From contig CAOKAC010000002.1 of assembly GCA_948466345.1 (NCBI GenBank), positions 124,001-188,000 of the forward strand: 64,000 nt of DNA, given 5' to 3'. The position numbers and the translations under genes were made by a program. Positions 59,629 to 64,000 of the stretch are shown piece by piece. A model generated the notes under the pieces. That model ran no database searches. It was not told the DNA's origin and was given only the letters and a program-made list of their open reading frames with translations. The stretch comes from an uncultured Clostridia bacterium (lineage in GTDB: Bacteria; Bacillota; Clostridia; Oscillospirales; CAG-272). Position 1 is the stretch's first letter, and each line of letters opens with the position of its first letter.

Positions 59629-61562
59629 TCTATATTCTTACTGTTTTTCTGTCTATCCTGGCTGCGCCTGCGGCCTATTGGATCGGCAAAAAAAGCACTC
59701 GTGCTATGCATGTGCTCACCATCGCTGCTTGCTTTTGTACCCTTGTGCTGTCAGTCCTGCCGCTTGTTCTAAAAGACAGCGCAGCTGCATTTTTCAGCTT
59801 GTTCGGACTGCGCCTACAAAGCGGTGGGCTGGGCGGCTTATATGGCGTGCTTACCGCGCTGCTCTGGACTCTGGCTGCCCTGTTTGCGCCTAGATATTTT
59901 AAGGGGAAAGCCGACACGCCCCGTTATATCTTTTTCTTTCTGCTCACATTGGGAGCCACCATGGGCGTTTTTCTGGCCGCAGATTTGCTTACCTTGTTTA
60001 TCTTTTTTGAAGTGATGTCCCTAGCATCTTGCGCCTGGGTTGCCCACACGGAGACAAAGCAAGCGCTGGAGGCTACTAAAACCTATCTGACCATTTCTGT
60101 GGCCGGCGGGCTGGTTTTGTTGATGGGTCTCTTCCTTCTGTACAGCAGCACGGGGACACTGGTGATCCAGGAACTGCATGCCGCCGCCAACTCCAATACT
60201 CTTCTGCCCGCCTGCCTGTGCCTGCTATTCGGGTTCGGTACAAAAGCCGGCATTTTTCCGTTGCATATCTGGCTCCCCAAAGCGCATCCCCAAGCGCCGG
60301 CTCCCGCCTCCGCTCTATTGTCCGGGATCCTGACCAAAGCGGGATGCTTCGGCGCACTTCTCCTCACCCTGCGTCTTATGGGGGAATCGCAAATCTGGAA
60401 CTATATCCTGCTAGTACTAGGCATGATTACAATGCTTACAGGCGCGATTCCCGCTCTGTTTGCAACACAACTGAAACGCATTTTGGCCCTTTCTTCCCTG
60501 TCTCAAATCGGCTTTATTTTTACCGGAATCGCTATGGTGGGATTTGCTGAAAAGCCTTCTCTGGCGGCACAGGGAACGGTTTTATATATGATTGGCCACT
60601 CCCTGGCAAAGCTGATTCTATTCCTGTTTGCCGGCGCCGTATACTGCACAGCCCACACCTTAGATTTAAATTCCCTGCAGGGCTGGGGAAAGGGGCGCCC
60701 ACTGCTGCATATATGCTTTTTGTCCGGCGCCCTTAGTCTTGCCGGAACTCCTTTTTTCTGCGGGTATCTTGGAAAGACGCTCATTCATGAAGCCATAGCG
60801 GAGCAAGTGGAGGCAGGGGGAATGCTGTTTCATATAGCAGAATGGGTCTTTCTCTTCGCTGGCGGGCTGACGCTGGCATATCTTTTAAAAATTTATATCC
60901 CTCTTTTCCATATGGGAAAAAAGTGGCCCAAAAACGAGGCAAAGCTGGGGGGCGTTGCAACTGCCGCACTGATCCCCTGCGCCGTTTTGCTGCCGCTGGT
61001 TGCAATTCTGCCGGATGTATGCAGAATGATCTCCTCCATAGGCCTGCAGGATACCGGAATTTCGCCCCTGCCTGCGGATTTTGCGTTCTACTCCCTGCAA
61101 AATCTATCCGGTATCGGAATTTCCTTTGCGATTGGCGTCTCAGTTTTCCTGGGAATTATTCTGGGATGCCTGTATCGGGAAGGAAGGTACCGTACTGTGT
61201 CTCCTCCGCTGTCTCTGGAAAAAACGATTTATATTCCCTTTTTTAAGGGACTCAAAACAATCCTGATTCTGCTATGCCGTATCCTTTGCGATTTGCCGGC
61301 AGTGCTTCTCTTGCTGTTCAAGCGGACCATACTACGGCCGATTGACAGCCCGCACGAACGGCGGCATCGGTTTCTTACACGAGTTGGAGACGCGTATGAC
61401 CGGCTTAGAGGAAGAGACGCCCTTACCAGCGCCGATTTTCTCATCGACGCCTATACTACGATTCAGGACACTACGGGCAGAATTCTCAGCAATTTTTCCT
61501 TTGCACTGCTGATGACCTGTCTCGGCGTATGTATCATATTAATCTTCCTGTTGGTGAAATAA
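59625..61562 (+). CDS. Proton-channel antiporter subunit 4 with long C-terminal extension
   Basis: 645 residues. The first ~480 residues repeat the antiporter fold: Glu in FIFFEVMSLAS, Lys in FGTKAGIFPLHIWLPKAHPQAPAPASA, Lys in GILTKAGCFG, Lys in HSLAKLILFL. About 160 extra residues follow with a helix near 510-530, an amphipathic basic stretch (DSPHERRHRFLTRVGDAYDRLRGRD) and a last helix (FALLMTCLGVCIILIFLLV). This layout recalls the lateral helix and last helix of NuoL, which clamps neighbouring subunits. Last gene of the operon, before a strong terminator. Confidence 0.92.
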   Translation: MIYILTVFLSILAAPAAYWIGKKSTRAMHVLTIAACFCTLVLSVLPLVLKDSAAAFFSLFGLRLQSGGLGGLYGVLTALLWTLAALFAPRYFKGKADTPRYIFFFLLTLGATMGVFLAADLLTLFIFFEVMSLASCAWVAHTETKQALEATKTYLTISVAGGLVLLMGLFLLYSSTGTLVIQELHAAANSNTLLPACLCLLFGFGTKAGIFPLHIWLPKAHPQAPAPASALLSGILTKAGCFGALLLTLRLMGESQIWNYILLVLGMITMLTGAIPALFATQLKRILALSSLSQIGFIFTGIAMVGFAEKPSLAAQGTVLYMIGHSLAKLILFLFAGAVYCTAHTLDLNSLQGWGKGRPLLHICFLSGALSLAGTPFFCGYLGKTLIHEAIAEQVEAGGMLFHIAEWVFLFAGGLTLAYLLKIYIPLFHMGKKWPKNEAKLGGVATAALIPCAVLLPLVAILPDVCRMISSIGLQDTGISPLPADFAFYSLQNLSGIGISFAIGVSVFLGIILGCLYREGRYRTVSPPLSLEKTIYIPFFKGLKTILILLCRILCDLPAVLLLLFKRTILRPIDSPHERRHRFLTRVGDAYDRLRGRDALTSADFLIDAYTTIQDTTGRILSNFSFALLMTCLGVCIILIFLLVK

Positions 61563-61568
61563 CGCAAA

Positions 61569-61600
61569 GTCCCCCCTGTCGATGACAGGGGGGACACTTT
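61569..61600 (+). terminator. Terminator of the Mrp-like operon
   Basis: GTCCCCCCTGTC / GACAGGGGGGAC, a 12-bp stem with a GAT loop, then ACTTTAT. Very stable though the T run is short. Confidence 0.75.
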
Positions 61601-61668
61601 ATATTAGCCTTCCTGAAAATTCGTCAGAAATTGCCACATGAAAAAGACAACGACTGTATAGACACTTC

Positions 61669-61697
61669 TTGCTTTTCTATGGATAATATGATATAAT
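61669..61697 (+). promoter_or_regulatory. Promoter for the 61744 gene
   Basis: TTGCTT (61669-61674), 17-bp spacer, TATAAT (61692-61697), about 45 bp before the start. Confidence 0.7.
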
Positions 61698-61743
61698 AAC
61701 CGCATATAAGCTATTGATGAATGATTTGTGCAGAGGACTTGCT

Positions 61744-62346
61744 ATGAAAGATATTTACATTGCATTTCTCGCATCTAATTATAAAAGCGGGAAATTTATA
61801 CGCGCCTTTACAAGAACGCGATACAGCCACGTGGCTCTGTCCAGCAGTCCGCAGCTTTCTGAAATGTATTCCTTTTCCAGACAATATTACAATACTCCTT
61901 TTGTAGCCGGATTTGTAAGAGAATTGCCTTCTCGATACTTGTATAACGGGACGGATACGCCGGTAAAAGTCTGCAAGGTTTCCGTTTCTGACGCGCACTA
62001 TGAACAGATTTTGTCTACAATACATACCTTTATGAAAAATAAAAAGCAGATGAAATACAACTTTTTATCTGCTTTTGCCTATCCGCTTCATAAATCTGTA
62101 AAAATCCGTGACGCATATATTTGCATCGAATTTGTGCGGTTTGTTCTGGGAATCCATGATTTTTTAACCATTCCACAACTGGAAAAGCGGCTGAGCGGGT
62201 CTGTCGTATATGAGGGTGGGATGCGTGCGCTTGCAAACACCAGTTCGGATATGGATGATTACTTCGATAGAAAATCCTTTTTCTATCAGCTCAGTCACAC
62301 AACGGCAGATCTTGCATTGCTGATCCGTCGGCTTCCAACAAAATAA
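61744..62346 (+). CDS. Candidate permuted papain-fold (YiiX/NlpC-like) protein
   Basis: 200 residues from ATG 61744 (AGAGGA six bases upstream); ten further residues in frame lack a ribosome site. The first part has IYIAFLA...TRTRYSHVALS with His29 and the second part AYICIEFVRFVLGI with Cys127. This order, His before Cys with a Glu/Phe after the Cys, is that of circularly permuted NlpC/P60 or LRAT-like (YiiX) cysteine hydrolases. No signal peptide, so it should act in the cytoplasm or be exported otherwise. Family call is inference; an uncharacterised phage-like or lipid-acting enzyme is possible. Confidence 0.6.
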   Translation: MKDIYIAFLASNYKSGKFIRAFTRTRYSHVALSSSPQLSEMYSFSRQYYNTPFVAGFVRELPSRYLYNGTDTPVKVCKVSVSDAHYEQILSTIHTFMKNKKQMKYNFLSAFAYPLHKSVKIRDAYICIEFVRFVLGIHDFLTIPQLEKRLSGSVVYEGGMRALANTSSDMDDYFDRKSFFYQLSHTTADLALLIRRLPTK

Positions 62347-62350
62347 CTAT

Positions 62351-62381
62351 AAAAAGTCAGCGTATAGCGCTGACTTTTTCT
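62351..62381. terminator. Bidirectional terminator
   Basis: AAAAAGTCAGCG / CGCTGACTTTTT stem with a TATAG loop between convergent genes. Confidence 0.85.
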
Positions 62382-63086
62382 TTACAACAGCTGCAGCATC
62401 TGGTCAATGGCAGCCACTGCTGTTTCTGCCGCAGCAGCAGCAAATACAGGATAGTCCATACCGGAATCTGCGCTGGCACTATCAGATATAGCACGTAAAA
62501 CGCCAAAGGGAACCTGATTCAAATAGCACGCCTGCCCAATGGCTCCACCTTCCATTTCGCAGGCCGCAGCATGAAACTGATCTCGAATCCGGCTGCGCTC
62601 CTGCTCGGTACATACAAAGACATCTCCTGACGCTACGACGCCCAGCATATGCTGTTTTTCCAAAAATTGAACACTGCGCTGCAGTGCAGAAACCATCTGC
62701 CCGTCACAGGGAATCTGTATTATATCGATTCCGGACAGCAGCCCCACAGGATCCCCCAGTCCGGAGGTGTCCATATCATGCTGGACTACATGAGAGGCAA
62801 TCACAAGATCCAGAACCTGCAGTCCATCCGCCAGTCCACCTGCAACACCGGTATTTATGATGCAGTCCGGCGCATACCGTAAAATCATAGTCTGTGCGCA
62901 TACTGCTGCAAATACTTTGCCAACACCGCATTTCGCTGCAATCACAGTTTTGCCGTGTAGCGCGCCCCGGACGTACCGGATCCCGCTGATGGTTTCTTCT
63001 GTTGGATTTTGGAGTTTTGCCCAAATTCCGTCGATTTCCATCTGCATGGCGGCTATTATGCCTACAGTTTCATATTTCTTCCCCAT
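62382..63086 (-). CDS. mtnN: 5'-methylthioadenosine/S-adenosylhomocysteine nucleosidase
   Basis: 234 residues from ATG 63086. It cleaves MTA and SAH to adenine, recycling methyl-donor by-products. Marks: GIIAAMQMEIDG (catalytic Glu region), GVGKVFAAVCAQTMI, NTGVAGGL, MEGGAIGQACY (substrate-binding Met-Glu) and RAISDSAS with the catalytic Asp. An ATG nine codons earlier (63113) has GGAG ahead of it, but the promoter's -10 box touches that ATG, so transcripts should begin inside it; GGGGGA before 63086 then serves as ribosome site. Confidence 0.93.
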   Translation of the reverse strand: MGKKYETVGIIAAMQMEIDGIWAKLQNPTEETISGIRYVRGALHGKTVIAAKCGVGKVFAAVCAQTMILRYAPDCIINTGVAGGLADGLQVLDLVIASHVVQHDMDTSGLGDPVGLLSGIDIIQIPCDGQMVSALQRSVQFLEKQHMLGVVASGDVFVCTEQERSRIRDQFHAAACEMEGGAIGQACYLNQVPFGVLRAISDSASADSGMDYPVFAAAAAETAVAAIDQMLQLL

Positions 63087-63113
63087 AAATCCCCCATATG
63101 TACGTTTTTTCAT

Positions 63114-63142
63114 ATTGTACTCCGCAGGTAAAATTTTGTCAA
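63114..63142 (-). promoter_or_regulatory. Promoter for mtnN
   Basis: Minus-strand TTGACA (63142-63137), 17-bp spacer, TACAAT (63119-63114). It is back to back with the tRNA promoter. Confidence 0.75.
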
Positions 63143-63158
63143 GGCGACGCTGCTGCTC

Positions 63159-63187
63159 TTGACAGCAGCATAGATTTGTGATATACT
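63159..63187 (+). promoter_or_regulatory. Promoter for the tRNA pair
   Basis: TTGACA (63159-63164), 17-bp spacer, TATACT (63182-63187), 19 bases before tRNA-Gln. Confidence 0.85.
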
Positions 63188-63206
63188 ATTTATCATAAAA
63201 ATGAAT

Positions 63207-63280
63207 TGGGATATGGTGTAATGGTAACACACAGGACTTTGACTCCTGTTTTGTAGGTTCGAGCCCTGCTATCCCAGCCA
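63207..63280 (+). tRNA. trnQ: tRNA-Gln (anticodon TTG)
   Basis: Acceptor stem TGGGATA / TATCCCA, anticodon arm CAGGA-CTTTGAC-TCCTG with TTG, T-arm with GGTTCGAGCC, discriminator G at 63277 and an encoded CCA (63278-63280). The D-arm is short, as usual for Gln. Confidence 0.96.
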
Positions 63281-63326
63281 GTCCGAACAGATGGGCGATA
63301 ATGGGGCGGCAGTTGTCGTCCCATAC

Positions 63327-63403
63327 GGAGGCATAGCTCAGCTGGTTAGAGCGTTCGGTTCACATCCGAGAGGTCGCGGGTTCGAGTCCCTCTGTCTCCA
63401 CCA
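63327..63403 (+). tRNA. trnV: tRNA-Val (anticodon CAC)
   Basis: Acceptor stem GGAGGCA / TGTCTCC with one G-T pair, D-arm GCTCAGCTGGTTAGAGC, anticodon loop TTCACAT giving CAC, T-arm GCGGGTTCGAGTCCCTC, discriminator A at 63400 and an encoded CCA to 63403. A CAC tRNA reads only GTG codons. Confidence 0.96.
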
Positions 63404-63409
63404 GTCGAA

Positions 63410-63445
63410 AGTCTCGACGCGCATTTGCGTTCGGGGCTTTTTATG
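63410..63445 (+). terminator. Terminator of the tRNA operon
   Basis: An imperfect stem (GTCTCGA / TTCGGGGC with inner GC pairs around GCATTT) followed by TTTTT. Confidence 0.65.
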
Positions 63446-63520
63446 TTGCCCTTTTATCAAGCTTCATACCTGCACTGATTGCATACCGTTGTGGTATACG
63501 ATTTTACATTGTGTGGCCAG

Positions 63521-63551
63521 AACAGGGAGAGACGTTGTCTCTCCCTGTTTG
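63521..63551. terminator. Stem-loop downstream of the 63559 gene
   Basis: AACAGGGAGAGAC / GTCTCTCCCTGTT, a 13-bp perfect stem with a GTT loop, eight bases beyond the stop of the minus-strand gene. Confidence 0.7.
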
Positions 63552-63558
63552 TGTTCTG

Positions 63559-64000
63559 CTATTTTTTTACATTAATAAAACCATACTGGGTATTTACTTC
63601 CACTCTGGTCCCCTTCTTCACATGCACGTACAGCCACTCGCCTGCGGTCCCGTGACCGGACAGTACATACGTGCCTTCCGCTACCAATATGTTTCCGTTT
63701 CCGTAAATGGCATCCGATGTAGCTACGCCATCTACGATACACACTTCAAATCCATAGGCATTCGTCCCAGTCCTTCCCTTCGTGTAGGCAATCAACTGGT
63801 TTGTGCCTCTGCCTGTGTCTACGCCGTCTAGCGTCCTGCAGCATGCCTTCTGCACCTTCACCCAGCCGTCGTAAACGCCCACAAGGTCTCCTTCATTTAT
63901 ATTGGCATACAGCCACTTTCCTGCTTCTCCGTGACCGGACAGCACATATCCTCCGACCGGTATGGGACTGTTTCCCACATATCTCACTCCTGTTACTGCA
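63559..64000 (-). CDS. C-terminal part of a secreted protein with SGHG repeats (partial)
   Basis: The frame is open to the window edge, so only the last ~147 residues are seen; a GTG at 63987 is unlikely to be the start. Two copies of a module are visible, each with G-x-Y-V-L-S-G-H-G-x-A-G-x-W-L and a following G-D/T-x-V strand, separated by GRGTNQLIAYTKGRTGTNAYGFEV. This pattern occurs in C-terminal regions of secreted YngK-like glycosyl hydrolases and phosphodiester-glycosidase-like proteins of Firmicutes. Enzyme class cannot be told without the N-terminal part. Confidence 0.65.
   Translation of the reverse strand, partial: AVTGVRYVGNSPIPVGGYVLSGHGEAGKWLYANINEGDLVGVYDGWVKVQKACCRTLDGVDTGRGTNQLIAYTKGRTGTNAYGFEVCIVDGVATSDAIYGNGNILVAEGTYVLSGHGTAGEWLYVHVKKGTRVEVNTQYGFINVKK

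Noticed and set aside
63087..63113. Upstream ATG of mtnN
   Set aside because: It touches the -10 box, so the expected transcript begins too late to include it, and its extra residues are not family-like.
63291..63575. Open frame of 94 codons
   Set aside because: It runs through tRNA-Val and its terminator.
1..64000. CRISPR array, prophage or insertion sequence
   Set aside because: No regularly spaced direct repeats, no integrase, transposase or phage structural genes were found.

Overview
The window looks like chromosome of an anaerobic, low-to-mid GC Gram-positive bacterium, most likely a Clostridia member of the Oscillospiraceae/Butyricicoccaceae kind. Signs are AddAB recombination proteins, a four-cysteine L32, the Firmicutes block yybS-gdpP-rplI-dnaB, a six-subunit Rnf complex, a class A flavodiiron protein, an EndoA (MazF) RNase and a dockerin-bearing leucine-rich-repeat protein. 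The genus is inference. I see no prophage, insertion sequence or CRISPR array. Nearly all coding regions are intact, with clear Shine-Dalgarno sequences and many consensus sigma-A promoters with 17-bp spacers.

Region by region. 1-2.6 kb: the 3' end of a membrane protein gene, a hypothetical membrane protein, DUF177-rpmF, and an unknown two-helix membrane protein. 2.6-9.4 kb (minus): an MBOAT O-acyltransferase, a DHHW partner, a PepSY-like lipoprotein, a divergent GyrB/ParE-like topoisomerase subunit and a solute-binding lipoprotein. 9.6-17.5 kb (minus): addB-addA followed by DUF3842 and a TIGR01440/YwlG protein. 17.5-17.8 kb: a repeat locus holding a 75-bp DNA cloverleaf. 17.9-21.3 kb: membrane proteins and lipoproteins (two YD-repeat-like) around an endoA toxin gene with no antitoxin next to it. 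21.5-27.3 kb: a geranylgeranyl-reductase-like flavoprotein, flavodiiron protein, DUF1893, thiI, an atypical response regulator and a PiT-like permease. 27.5-35.6 kb: an EF-G paralogue, a multi-use sugar ABC ATPase, and murD followed by three tandem M42 peptidases. 35.8-43 kb (plus): yybS, gdpP, rplI, dnaB, pgk, tpiA. 43.2-45.1 kb: the secreted LRR/dockerin protein.

45.3-61.6 kb is the energetic core. A minus-strand rnf operon (rnfC-D-G-E-A-B, a NusG-II protein, a Gx transporter) and a plus-strand Mrp/complex-I-like operon (MrpE, F, G, an MbhD-like subunit, an MbhE-MrpB fusion, MrpC and four NuoL/M/N-type antiporter subunits) diverge from one 308-bp spacer carrying two strong back-to-back promoters. 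Rnf couples ferredoxin oxidation to ion export. The Mrp-like complex should exchange Na+ for H+ at the same membrane, so together they form a plausible Na+/H+ bioenergetic island. The antiporter operon is unusual in having four proton-channel subunits and no hydrogenase or NADH-oxidising arm.

61.6-64 kb: a permuted-papain-fold candidate, an MTA/SAH nucleosidase, tRNA-Gln(TTG), tRNA-Val(CAC) and the 3' end of a secreted-protein gene that runs off the window.
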